Assembly: GCA_020740775.1 (NCBI GenBank)
Contig: JAHEWK010000012.1
Location: forward strand, 124,001-188,000
From: Ilyonectria destructans
Taxonomy: Eukaryota; Ascomycota; Sordariomycetes; Hypocreales; Nectriaceae
DNA length: 64,000 nt
Direction of reading: 5' to 3'
Positions 1 through 10,795 of the stretch are shown here, piece by piece; positions within the stretch are counted from its first letter, which is position 1; the number at the start of each line of letters is the position of its first letter. Position numbers and translations under genes: made by a program. The notes under the pieces are model-generated. The model was not told where the DNA came from and made no database searches. It saw nothing but the letters and a program-made list of their open reading frames with translations.

Positions 1-1695
1 AGCTTAAACCCGAATCGTCGCCGCGCCCTTGTTAGGCAATTGCCTTCTGCCACCCGAAATGACCTCATGACGGGATGGATGGCGCTCCTGTGTCAAATTT
101 TGATAAAGACCCAGTGCCACATGGCTGACGCACACCAATTCCCCGTCCCACATACCAAGACTGGGCTGGACATAAGAATGTGGACTGCCCCCATCTACTT
201 GAACCTCGAATTTGACCGAAGCCTCTTGTTGTAGTGGGTGGTTGATGTGGACCAACATCGCAAGATGAGTGGCTGCACCTACCATGTCACAATGGATCAT
301 GGTGAGAGTGAGACTTTGAAAGACCGGCAGGCCAAGCGGTGATAAGACAACCCCTCTGCAGACGCGTTCAGGGAGACCGAGCTTCATCTCGGCCGGGAGC
401 GCAGCCCAGCTGACGGAGAGAGAGAGAAATGTTGGGGGTGTTACGTATGTGGACAGCCAGCGCATCCTGCGAGAATCAGCTGGCGAAGCACTGGCCAGCG
501 AGTTGCAGAACCAGCCGGCATGACATAACCACCCAGACGCAATAGGCTGGCCAGGTGTGTGTTTTGGCCATGGAGAACGGCGTCTGGCCGGCGGGGAGGG
601 TACCGGTCGGTTGAAGGTTTGTGCCGGTGCTGGGCTTATCACTTGTGCTCTTCTCGGCAGGAGACGAGGGTGTCATGTGTCCCGTCCCAGGTAAGGTGCT
701 GATGTTATCATGGCTCTCACTAGTTTGTCAGATCAGGCCTGTTGACCGCCCGGCATTCCGAAAAAGCCGTTCGATCATGCCCCATTGTCCAGTGGACTCG
801 GCTCGTGGGTAAGGGTTTGATGGAGGGAGAGGCTAAGGGGCCAAGCGTATTCGTATACGTAACTGTGCCGTCTCGCCTTCTCGCATTCTTCTTCGTCATT
901 CCCCTCGTTCACATGCTGCAGTGCCAAATGCATAGACGTCCTTTTCTTGCCGGAAGCTCTTTGACGGGAATCGTATGGTTTTTTATCTTTCGAGGCCGCT
1001 TGGCTCCGAGATCCAGGGGGGACCTGCCTCATCTGGGGGGTTTGATTTGACCCGGTTTACTAGAGGGCGCCGGTCGATTTGGAGTTGGCGAATTCCCATG
1101 GTGTTAAACCCGGATCCACCATGGCTTACCGCCCACCGCCCATCTTGATTTACAACAGAACAGAGATGGGCTGGATGCGCGATGCGTGGAGGCTTGGCCT
1201 CCCGGTGATGGTGGAATTGAGATGGAGGGCATGTCCATTACCTAGGTGGCTGACTATCTCATTCCATCTCTTCTCAACTTTGGTGTATCCCTAGTATACT
1301 CGAGGCTAGATGGTCACCATTAGATACTATTGTCCGTTGTCTGTGATGTATATGGAGTACCCCAGTGTACATCTGAAAGACGAAGGATCGACGGCAGTTG
1401 ACCAGGTCGAAACAGTACCTGTCAGTGTCGTACTACTGCGACGTACATCTTCCAATGTCGATTTCCACCCCATGTCCAACCGCCCTACTCCTGTTCCTGT
1501 CTGTCCCGGACAATTGCGCAGAGCCCTGATTTTTCACGGGGCGGAACCACAAACAGGGTGCGGCTCGAAGCTCTCACTGGCTGGGGCGCTCTCGGCGGTT
1601 GGCTTTCCGGAGCAGACCACTGTGGAAAAGAGTGCACGACCCCTGGATGGCCTGGGGAACCACTGAAAAGACGCGCACAACTAGGTAACTTAGGC

Positions 1696-1733
1696 GACGC
1701 GCTGGGGGGACGCGCTGGGGGGACGCGCTGGGG
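1696..1733. repeat. 13-bp tandem repeat, three copies
   Basis: Unit GACGCGCTGGGGG repeats head to tail at 1696-1708, 1709-1721 and 1722-1733 (the last copy lacks its final G). It is a short GC-rich minisatellite about 800 bp upstream of ERG3. No function is evident. Confidence 0.9.
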
Positions 1734-1933
1734 AGGAGAATCCACCCGTCGAGGCATGGTGCTCTTTGGCTCTTGGTGACCGGGCTGCATCGGAGCCGTG
1801 ACTCTGATATCATGCGATTCTTCTCCAAAGACGACCGTTGCGGTATCCGGCACTTGGCGCCCCCGTTCACTAATCCGCCCAGAGGCATTCGCTTCTCTCC
1901 TGGCACGGGCGGGCAGGGATTTCGGGTGAAGAA

Positions 1934-1941
1934 TATAAAAT
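1934..1941 (+). promoter_or_regulatory. Possible TATA element upstream of ERG3
   Basis: TATAAAAT lies about 590 bp before the ERG3 start codon and is followed by a pyrimidine-rich stretch, as in many fungal promoters. It is a single short motif and could be chance. Confidence 0.25.
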
Positions 1942-2532
1942 AAGAAAGCAATGACGCCCGCTGTGTTTCCTTCCTGTGTTGCGTCAACGGGAATTGCGTC
2001 CCTCTACTATAGCCTCTCTCTCGTCTGACTACTGAGCTCGTTCTTACATCCGCCGCCGTTCTATCGATTGCCTCCAATTGGCCCAATTGGCTCGCGTCTT
2101 CCCCAATCCGTACCCTCCCTCTCACTATCCGCCCATCAATCGGCCCCTGACCGCACGACATCTCAACGCCCACTATCCCGCCCCGCGCTGCCGCCAATAA
2201 CCAAGACCAATCCAAAAAACCACCCCGGATCCCGGCCATAGCTGCACAGCGCCTCTTCTCTCAATTTCGGTCTACTACGACTCCCCGACGGGTCTCGGTT
2301 TCCCAGTGGCCTGATTTCGCTTTTACCGCTCGTTTCCTGCTCGGTTGATAAGGGAGGCCCTTCCCACCACATCGGTTCTTAACATCCCCGCGGTCCCCAT
2401 CCGAAGCACCTCCAACTCCCTTGCCAACCGCGATTGGAGAGTCTCACACATCTTCCTTCTTTTACCTTCACCTCTACCCTGTTGTTCCTTTCCACCTCCT
2501 CTGGGATCGAACCAACACAACACTCGCCCATC

Positions 2533-3647
2533 ATGGATGTCGTCCTTGAGCTCACCGACACCTTCATCACCGACTATGTCTTTGCCTGGCTGCTCCCCAA
2601 GCGCCCCACGCCCTATGACTTTCCGGCCACTGGCGCCAATGCGACGGCTTCCGCGCAAACCTTCTCGACATGGTCATACAAGCCGGCAACCAAGTTCATC
2701 GGCTTCGAGCCATCCCAGCACGCCTACATGAGCGCCTTGGACCGCGACCACCCTCTGCGCCAGTTCATCACGCTTTTCCTCATCACTTGGTACGTGATAC
2801 ACTCTCCCGCTCCTTCCAAGAACTCTGTGACTTTGGCTAACCATACCTCTACAGGATCTTCGGGTTGGCCGTCTACTTCATCGTTGCCGCCCTATCGTAC
2901 CAGTTCATCTTTGACAAGCGCACCTTCAACCACCCCCGTTTCATCAAGAACCAGGTCCGCCTCGAGATGATCTCGGCCAACAAAGCCCTCCCCGTCATGG
3001 CCCTCATCACTGCTCCGATTTTCCTCGCTGAGGTCAACGGCTATGGTAAGCTCTACGACACCACCGAGGAGGGCCCTGGCCTCTGGTACAACTACTTCCA
3101 GTTCCCTCTGTTCCTCGTCTTTACCGACTTCTGCATCTACTGGGCTCATCGATGGCTCCACCTCCCGTCAGTCTACAAGTACCTTCACAAGCCTCACCAC
3201 AAGTGGATTATGCCCACTCCCTTCGCAAGCCACGCCTTCCACCCGCTCGACGGATACGTCCAGTCGCTGCCCTACCACATCTTCCCCTTCATCTTTCCTC
3301 TCCAGAAGATGGCCTACGTCGCCCTATTCATCTTCGTTAACTTGTGGGCTGTCATGATCCACGATGGCGAGTACATGACCAACAACCCCTTCATCAACGG
3401 CGCTGCCTGCCACTCTCTCCACCACTCTCGATTCGAGGTCAATTACGGGCAGTTCTTCACTGCCTTTGATCGAATGGGTGGCACCTATCGCATGCCTGAA
3501 GCCTGGATGTTCAAGCGTGAGGAGAACATGTCGCAGAAGCGTTGGAACAGCGAGGCCAAGAAGTTCGATGAGCTGGTGAAGGAAGTTGAGGGCGGCGATG
3601 ATCGCACATACGATGAGGCCAAGGCGGGATCAAAGAAGACCCAATAG
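2533..3647 (+). CDS. ERG3: C-5 sterol desaturase (ERG3), two exons
   Basis: Exons 2533-2789 and 2855-3647 join at GTACGT...CTACAG to give 349 residues. The enzyme introduces the C5-C6 double bond of episterol in ergosterol synthesis at the ER, using cytochrome b5 as electron donor (family knowledge). The three histidine clusters of the fatty acid hydroxylase/sterol desaturase family are visible: HRWLH, HKPHH and HSLHH, the last followed by FEVNYGQ. Hydrophobic segments precede and separate them (TLFLITWIFGLAVYFIVAA and ALFIFVNLWAVMI). The chosen ATG follows CCATC and begins MDVVLELTDTFITDYVF, typical of filamentous-fungal Erg3; the splice restores TWIFGLAVYF. Length fits the family. Fungi often carry more than one ERG3 paralogue, and which one this is cannot be told from the window. 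Confidence 0.95.
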
Positions 3648-4349
3648 ATGATGAGCGGGTCTCTTCGGCTTGCCGCCCCCCGGTCCCAGTGCTCACCCTA
3701 GGGTCCTTGAAGGTCCCAGGGAACCGGAAACTGGGGCGCGCATCAGCGGCATCTCAAAGTTGCCATGGGGGCGCTGGCCAAATCCCAGCATCCCATGTGC
3801 TCCGTCGTCTAGACGCAAAATTGACAAAAACTAAGAGGGAAGAACTCGGCGTTGGAAGCCATTTTACCCCTGTACATATTTTTGACCTGTACATATTGGT
3901 CCACACTCACTACTAACGGCGTTGGAGGGAGCTGACGAGATGTGAATGATTGCTTGTATATTTGATACTCCAGAGACAAAAAGAAAAATCACGGTCCGGC
4001 GGGAAAGCTAGACCTCAAAATTTAATAATAATTGGCATCCTAAAACTCCTTACCGTGCAGACAATGACTGCATGGCCATGGACGAACCCTCCTTCCCATT
4101 TCCTCCCAGAGACGAAACAAAAAGAAATAGTAGAAAGACAAGCAAGAAAAGTGCAACAGTTGTGCCAAGTAGTTTGATGCGATGGATGGTCCAAAGCATC
4201 AAAGGATAGTGATGACGCGCGGTCGGTCGTAGTTTTGGTGGTGTTGGTAGTGGTAGTAGTCGTGGTTAAGGCATTAATTAGGCGTCGCTTGATGTCGACG
4301 GGCAGTGTATAAGGGGTCTGAAACAGATCTAAATCGGTTGGGCTCCCTC
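3648..4349. other. Convergent intergenic region between ERG3 and the DUF2015 gene
   Basis: This holds the 3' flanks of two converging genes. It is A/T-rich between about 3940 and 4160, with GT-rich runs near 4220-4265. No gene or RNA is recognised. Confidence 0.6.
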
Positions 4350-4730
4350 TCAGGAGAAGCTCACGAATTTGGGATCCCGGGGGATGCCATCCGCGCCGAT
4401 GCCGTTGGCCTTGAACCGGCTCTCCATGTACACCTTGCGCGCCTTGTCAAATGTCAGGCGGCGCTTCTTCATGATCTTGAGCACCTCGGCCTTGGCCGCA
4501 TCATCCAGTCCCGCGCGGGAGTCTCCATCCTCGACGTTGCCGCTCAGGTCAAACGTGCTGCTCGTCAGGCCCGCCTCAATGTCGCCTGCGAAACTGTTGG
4601 GCAGCCGCGAGTAGATGTAGCCTGCGCCTGGGAGGTCCGGGACGTTCGGGACCCAGCGCGAGCGGGTGAAGAAGAGCGCCGTGGCGACGACGATGAAGAA
4701 GACGGAGACGGAGTAGAGAATGTAACCCAT
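4350..4730 (-). CDS. DUF2015 family small membrane protein
   Basis: A single exon encodes 126 residues. An N-terminal hydrophobic segment (about residues 4-20, YILYSVSVFFIVVATAL) acts as a membrane anchor or signal-anchor. It is followed by a soluble domain with a C-terminal basic, helical part (KAEVLKIMKKRRLTFDKAR). This matches the fungal family DUF2015, whose function I do not know. Third positions are strongly C/G-biased, supporting real coding. The start is the only ATG that includes the whole anchor. It converges with ERG3, and nothing in the context suggests a shared pathway. Confidence 0.85.
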   Translation of the reverse strand: MGYILYSVSVFFIVVATALFFTRSRWVPNVPDLPGAGYIYSRLPNSFAGDIEAGLTSSTFDLSGNVEDGDSRAGLDDAAKAEVLKIMKKRRLTFDKARKVYMESRFKANGIGADGIPRDPKFVSFS

Positions 4731-7700
4731 GGTGTCGGTTTGTCGCGGGTAGCCGATGAAAGGAGCGGTCGACGGTGTTTCGCGTCAAGAGGGAGAAAAA
4801 GGCGAGGTTCGTAATTTCAAGTTTGGGTCAAAGAAGCGGAAGCCGCGGGGGTCGCTGGTGCTGAGAAAGATGGGAGGATGTTGCGTTTATCGGGTTCGCA
4901 TGATAGGTATCAAGCCCTGCTTAGGAAGCTGGGACGTGGGTCGCGGGGAAGTCGTGGGAGAGAGAGAGAGTCAGCGATTATCTTCCCTCGTCAGAGATCC
5001 TCGGATGGACGGTGATGGGATGAGGTTTGTGACAAGTGACCCGTCTCAGGTCCCAGAGGGCAGTGCTGACGTGACCCCGGGACTGCGCGGTGAAGTGGCT
5101 CCCTCCCGGCGGCGCCACCCCACAGGCACAGCCACGCGCCGTGAAGCCGAGACGTAAGCTAATACGTTCAATAAGATGAGACTCTTTTACCTCCTTTCGT
5201 GCCTACTGGTTGCTGACGTATTGAAATAGCGCCGTCCGTCTAAGATAACACTCGGGTCAAATCTCCCGAGTTCATCAAGGATTCCTGAGTTCATGAACAT
5301 CGTCGGGCATCAATTGCAGCGTGCCCCTGTAGAATCACGTGACCCATTTCAACGTCATAGCCGGCGCTGGAATGCTGGGGTGTTCAGCCTGTAACTCATC
5401 GGCTTTGGTAGTACCCATCTGCCGAGACTTATTTAGGTAGTTCCAGTCTTTAATACTATTTTGGGTCCAATACGCTGTTGCTACTTTTGAATTGTGTCAT
5501 CGAGTTACATATCCTGAATCTGACGACTACTGCCAGAGCCGAGAGTATTCCATTATCATAGTGAATGACGATACACCTATAGTCCCGATTATCCCGAGCG
5601 CCTCAGCTAAATTAAAATTCTGCCTTTCTTATTAAATCAGACATAATAAATAAACTACATAATTATTATGATAAATAATAAACACTAAAAATTAGTCTTC
5701 TAAAAACTTTACTTCCTAAACTACTTTATTAGGATAATAGATCATTGTTAGTAGGATTGAGATTGTAGTTATTTATACAAATAGCAATAGGTGTGTCTAC
5801 GAATGCAATGACTTTAGCTAATCTGCTGCCTAGGACTCCGATACGTCTTCAATGTTGATGACAATGGAATTCTCAACATATGGGACGTTATGTCAAGAGT
5901 CATTTCTCCAAACTTGAATGCCTGCTTGATCAGTAGGGTCCTGGAATAGCAGTGTAACAGATTCTCAGTCTCTATGAGCACCGGCTCCAATATCATGTTC
6001 TTGCTCGAGTCTATGGCCGTTATGTGCAGCTCTCAAAATAGGTGAGTAACGGAGAATGCGGAACAGATTCTGCTCTCTAGTATAATACTGAGCAGGGAAC
6101 GTACCTGGCCGCTTTCAGATATTAACACCCTCGGCTGATCAAATTCAAGTTAAGCATACCTTTAGGCCGGTGAAGAGGCCCTCCGAGAGAACCTTTTCCG
6201 AGCGTTCGACACTCATCGCTGAAGATCCGTAAGATGCCCCGATTATTGTTGAGAGCCTCGGGCAGATTAACATAGATGGGATAAGAAAAGCTTCAAACAT
6301 GCTACTACTCTTTTTGATTATCTCAACCAAGAGGTGTTAATCCAGACCCCCCCTGTAGCTTCTTTCCAACCTTGGCTCCATTTTCGTTTCCTACACCGGA
6401 GAACCCCTGCTTTATCATGTGGCATATTTCTATTCTGTGAACTGAGGTGTGAAAACGCACAGGCACACCGCTCGCCCTCGCGAATCGAAACATATCTTCG
6501 TCAGTAGAGGCTGTGAATAATGATTTAGATATTTATAAAATTTTAGATACAAGACATATCTGGACCATCAAATCAACAGCTGCTTAATTACACTTGGCTG
6601 AGAAATAAGAAGGCTCTGCACTCAAGCAACACGAAGGGCAGATTGCCGGATAGTATACTGCCGTTCATTTAGTTCTTTGTATATCCCAAGCCAATTAGCA
6701 TCCCGACACCTGCATGCTCCTCGTGAGGCACACTTCTATGACGCTATTGCCTGTGCCTTTTCAGCATTCTCAGTGCCGATGCTTGAATTAAAGGATTCAG
6801 GCTTCTGGCGCTCTGTCACGCCTTAGCGGCTGAAGACGGCGTTTATGACGAACTCCGCTGGCCTAGCTTAATTTCAAACCGAGAGGTAGAACCCCGTCGG
6901 TGGCTTCTCCGGTGCATATGTCGGCCTGAGATCCATACAACATCTGCATTAGGTCACTTGGTTCGTATGCCCCAGTCCCAAGCAGCAGTCGCACATCCTT
7001 CGAGAAAATGTTCACTTTAGGGTGGTGAGTTTGACAACAGTTAGATTCACGGGTGGGACCTGACGACCTAATACACCTTCTCGGACATTCGCATACGAAC
7101 TTGAGGTCGACCAACAAAACGGGTAGCCTATTATCAGCTTGGGTATTATCCTAGCCGCCGCAGGATCTGATGGAGATATTTCTGCATACCATCCGTACGA
7201 AATCGACTAGTGAGTTGGATCTAAAACGAACTCTCCTACTCGCTCACAGTTGTTAACCGTCATAATACTTCTGCATTCCCAAGCATCGATCAAGGGGATT
7301 ACCAAAGAAGTCAGGCATCTCATCAACGAAATTACCTCAGTAGCAGATACACGTTTTGAAATAGTTATAACAATAACATAACTTTCTATTTCGGCCAAGC
7401 AGCTTTCCAGCTCCTTAGAAAGATGAACGCTAGCCATGCCATGTGCTGCAGAGTCAGTTAAATGAAAAAGAAAAGGCACTTGAACAATAATTAGGAGAAA
7501 CCAGAGCTAAACGTATCTGCCACATATACGCCAAGCAGGGGGGATTGTAGGGTTTACAACTGAAAAACACAATCTCCCCTTTGTGTTCCAGATGACCATC
7601 TATTATTGGGCATCCAAGAGCTCTCCAGCATTCGCTATTATACTAATCGGCCGAAGCCGCCTGTGCATGGAAGGCGGCTCAAAATGCTCGCAAGGTAGCT

Positions 7701-9760
7701 GACAGAGGTTGAGACGTGGAGTTGCTAATTTTGTTTGAGTAATCGGCGGTATTGAACATGGCTTGAATGTGACCTTCCAGAATTGCAATACAATGACTAT
7801 ATACGCGAACAATCCAGACAATAACCACGACTTTTTGACGAAGGTTCTTAATTCGAATCATGCTTAGCCACACAGTACCAAGTCAGCTACGCGCACGTTC
7901 TCGTTCCGAGTCTTGCGTTAAGGAAGCTCAATTTTAGATGGTGGGTGACCAGTACTTGTTGTGCGTTAAGACAATCCTCGGTTTGTTACAGGGAGAACTG
8001 CTCTTCCCTCTACTGAATACAATCACCCTATAGTCACTCAGGATACCGCTAGTAAATTTAGTCACATCCTTGATGCGTTGATCGAAACATGTTGGGACCG
8101 AGTGATGCTTAGTTGTCTAAGATGAGAATCTATCATCATTCATTTCTTTACCAGGCTTAAGTCATTCGACGAAGAGTTGTAAGAGTAGCACGGAAGTTTA
8201 ACAGTCCGGGATGCCTTACAGGCAAATTGAAAGTCGTCGATGACGAAATGTCCAAAATCAGGGCGTGTGATAAAAATTCTGGCTGCTGTACTAGAGGCTT
8301 GCGTCGAGAAAAGAAATATAGTACTTAAGAGTCAGAGCGATTTTATCGTATTCATATCATTTACCATCTTGGCTGATAATGTTTACTGCGACATGCACAT
8401 CAAAATATGCAGCCGATAATTTAGCGTAATTGTGGTCACATAATATCATTCTAGTATCATAAATGTATCTAGCTAGCTCTTCTTATTATATGTGATCTTC
8501 ATATTTTAGGTAAGCATGTGACTTGCATGAACAACAGATTTCCAGTAGCCCTACTCTTTTCCTCTTTAGCCCGAGCTCAGCATGGCTTGATCTTTGCCGC
8601 ACAGCCGATACGAAAATCTCTACACTCCGTCCTCAATATGGAGCGGACTACTCTTGACCCCATTGCTAACACGATCGAGCTCTCCAGCCTGCATCTCACG
8701 AATACTTGATCGAGGCAGGAGCATAGTACTGCTTTCCTTGACACAATAGCAATGTGACAAGGTCATATTCAAACGACTTCTTTAGTAGTTCAAGGTTGTT
8801 CTTTGTCAGTTGGTTCGGACTTGGACTGTAGATCAAGACTAGTGACCTTAATGTTGAATGGGTCTAAGGTAGTCAACCCTCTCGCTATTATAATTCTAAA
8901 AGTCTGTCCGAGGTGTAATGAAGAAGGGGTTCCATTGGAACCGATCAATCGCCGCATATAGCTAAGAGAACCTGTACAAGGACTGGTTGAAATGGGCCAA
9001 GGAAATCCGCATTGCTATCGTCTGGTCCATCGTATCTGGACAGCTGGAATAGAAGGGCAACCGGCAGATCAAGTCGTCATTGGCTGGCAGAGCGGATGTG
9101 ATACTTGCCATAATTGCTAATAACACACTGCATTTGAGCGATCTATCCAGCCATGAATTCAATTGGCCCTCCAGTCCAGTGGCCCAAGGCGCGGAATAGC
9201 TGTTATCTACAGGACGGATAAGTGGTGGCTGGTTGGGATTTAAATGATCAGATGGAAGGGCTGGGATGAAGTGACAAATACTCGACAAGTATGAGAGAGG
9301 ATTAGTGAACGTCACTGCCAGGCGCAGTGAGGTTTGTGAGCTCTTGCAATGTTCTCATCCATCACAATCACAACTAAGTTTGGTGTGGAAAAGCCAAAGA
9401 AGCTTGGGAAAATTGTGGTTGCTAGGGGAGCCGATAATCATAAACAATCAGTGCTTGAAGGTCAAGTATGCGACTGCGAGACCCTCCCCGTGAGAGATCA
9501 GAATGAGCCAGGCTCGGATGAACCCGTCTTCGTGGTAGATCGGTGGTGTGGAGAAATCGATTGCCAGCGCCAATTGATAAGACTTATTTGAGGAGGGGGG
9601 CCGAAAGATGGAGGTCACGTGTTGAGTATGTGGGTGTGGGGCTCAACTTAGCCGAACGCACAACGGGATTTTGACACTTGAAGTTGGCAGTTGAAGAAGC
9701 TCTGAAGAAACCTCATCGTCGGCGTCGCGAAATCACCTCCCGGGAAAACCAAAAATCACA
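4731..9760. other. AT-rich, gene-poor block with eroded sequence
   Basis: From about 5150 to 9600 the base composition is clearly richer in A/T than the flanks, no ORF exceeds about 120 codons, and stop codons are scattered in all frames. A 170-bp repeat at 5620-5790 recurs near the right end of the window. Several short minus-strand frames (5814-5996, 6145-6330, 6863-7117, 7207-7479, 7603-7873) run the same way and could be relics of a multi-exon gene or a mobile element, but none can be assigned. The composition suits decay by repeat-induced point mutation. That is inference, because no intact homologue is present to compare. Confidence 0.6.
5620..5790 (+). repeat. AT-rich dispersed repeat, left copy
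   Basis: The stretch begins CTGCCTTTCTTATTAAAT and ends near AATAGCAATA. It aligns along its length with 62962-63125 in the same orientation, sharing TTAGTAGGATT and the ATAGCAATA end, with many substitutions and small gaps between. Flanks differ from the other copy, so the ends of the repeat are defined. No inverted terminal repeats, target-site duplication or coding are evident. It could be a MITE or solo-LTR remnant. Confidence 0.75.
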
Positions 9761-10559
9761 ATGTCTGCTGCTTCGCTTCCTAACGTGTCCTCGGACCTTG
9801 TCTGGGAGATCGTCCGTGAGTCCCCGACCCAGAAGCTCGAATGTTTCGAGTTGCGTTGTGCGCGATGATGATGGTACTGAGACTGGGTCTTCCCGATGCG
9901 CAGGAAACAACAACTCCTTCTACGCCAAGAGCAAGAAGAACGGTGGTGTCCAGTTCTCCCGCGACCCCCTTAACCTGACCAACAAGGTCAGCCGCAAGGT
10001 ACGATCACAGAGATGCAAATAATGTTCCCTCATTGTGGGGGAATGGCTCGCGAAGCAATCATGGCTAACATATCGACAGCACGCCGGTTTCGTCAACGAG
10101 AAGGTACGCCCGCGATACACATGATGACTATTTGCGCGAACGATCCGAAACTAAACAGATGGAATTGATAGGCCGTCGGTGTTGCCGCCAACGAGAAGGG
10201 TGGTGTTGTTGTCATCAGCAAGAAGGCCGGCACCGCCAACAAGCCCGCCCAGAACCTGACCGAGACCACCGTCTCCAAGGCCAGCCGAAAGTGAGTTTTG
10301 GAACACATTTACTATTCACCCTCCGTGGGAGCAGGGTTCTCGCGAACGAACAAATGCTGACCAGGTTACTCCGCGAAATAGGACCTACCTTACCGTTGCC
10401 AACCAGACCGCCAAGAACGGCTACCGTGGTGACCTCCGCTCCGCTGCCGTCGAGCGTGCTTCCGCCATCCGCCGATCCCAGAAGCCCGTCAAGGCTGACC
10501 ACGAGGTCAAGCTCCGAGGCAACAGGGCCAAGAAGGCCGCTGCCGCTGAGGAGAACTAA
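9761..10559 (+). CDS. RPL28: 60S ribosomal protein L28 (eL28), five exons
   Basis: Exons 9761-9815, 9904-9998, 10080-10103, 10172-10290 and 10382-10559 give 156 residues. The protein starts MSAASLPNVSSDLVWEIVRNNNSFYAKSK. The middle reads SRDPLNLTNKVSRKHAGFVNEKAVGV, and the basic C-terminus is RGNRAKKAAAAEEN. This is the eL28 family of large-subunit proteins, found in filamentous fungi and animals but not in S. cerevisiae. The third exon is a 24-nt microexon (HAGFVNEK). All introns are GT-AG, and phase is maintained throughout. Intron-dense short genes are usual for fungal ribosomal proteins. An identical N-terminal MSAxSLPNVSSDLVWEI pattern is typical of the family, which fixes the start. Confidence 0.93.
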
Positions 10560-10765
10560 GCGATGGGACGACAGTGATGAGGGATCGCACGGGACGTGGG
10601 TTTGGGATATGAGCCAGGAAGGCAGCCTGTGTAGCTCTCGTGATTAAGGGATATCTGGAGGGCGAGGAGCATCAACCGAGGTTCTCTGGGTCTGGGTCAT
10701 GGCTGGAGTTAGCATTTGAGCTGAAAATGAAAAGAATATATCCGGCCCAAGATCACGCCGGCAAC

Positions 10766-10795
10766 CCAATCCAATCCAATCCAATCCAATCCAAC
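10766..10795. repeat. CCAAT pentanucleotide microsatellite
   Basis: Five perfect CCAAT units at 10766-10790 are followed by CCAAC and CCAAG, about 210 bp downstream of the RPL28 stop. CCAAT-box spacing of 5 bp is too tight for separate HAP/CBC binding, so this is read as a simple repeat. Confidence 0.9.

Larger units (their letters stand above)
1..2532. other. Left-edge intergenic region and ERG3 5' flank
   Basis: No gene is supported here. An open frame on the minus strand at 4-642 (212 codons) has little third-position bias and no recognisable domain, so it is not called. A 13-bp tandem repeat lies at 1696-1733. The last 600 bases before ERG3 are CT-rich, and a TATA-like TATAAAAT sits near 1934-1941, which could mark an ERG3 transcription start with a long 5' leader. 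The promoter assignment is inference. Confidence 0.5.

Noticed and set aside
4..642. 212-codon minus-strand open frame at the left edge
   Set aside because: No domain is recognised, third-position bias is weak, and it opens with low-complexity P/R/S sequence; judged a chance frame.
8962..9315. 117-codon minus-strand frame at the edge of the AT-rich block
   Set aside because: No motif, no clear splice partners, and it sits in degraded sequence.
9816..10171. Possible C/D snoRNA in RPL28 introns (ATGATGA present)
   Set aside because: No D box (CTGA) at proper spacing with terminal pairing in the same intron.
10766..10795. Cluster of CCAAT boxes as a HAP/CBC enhancer
   Set aside because: The units are a perfect 5-bp microsatellite in the RPL28 3' flank, too close together to be separate binding sites.
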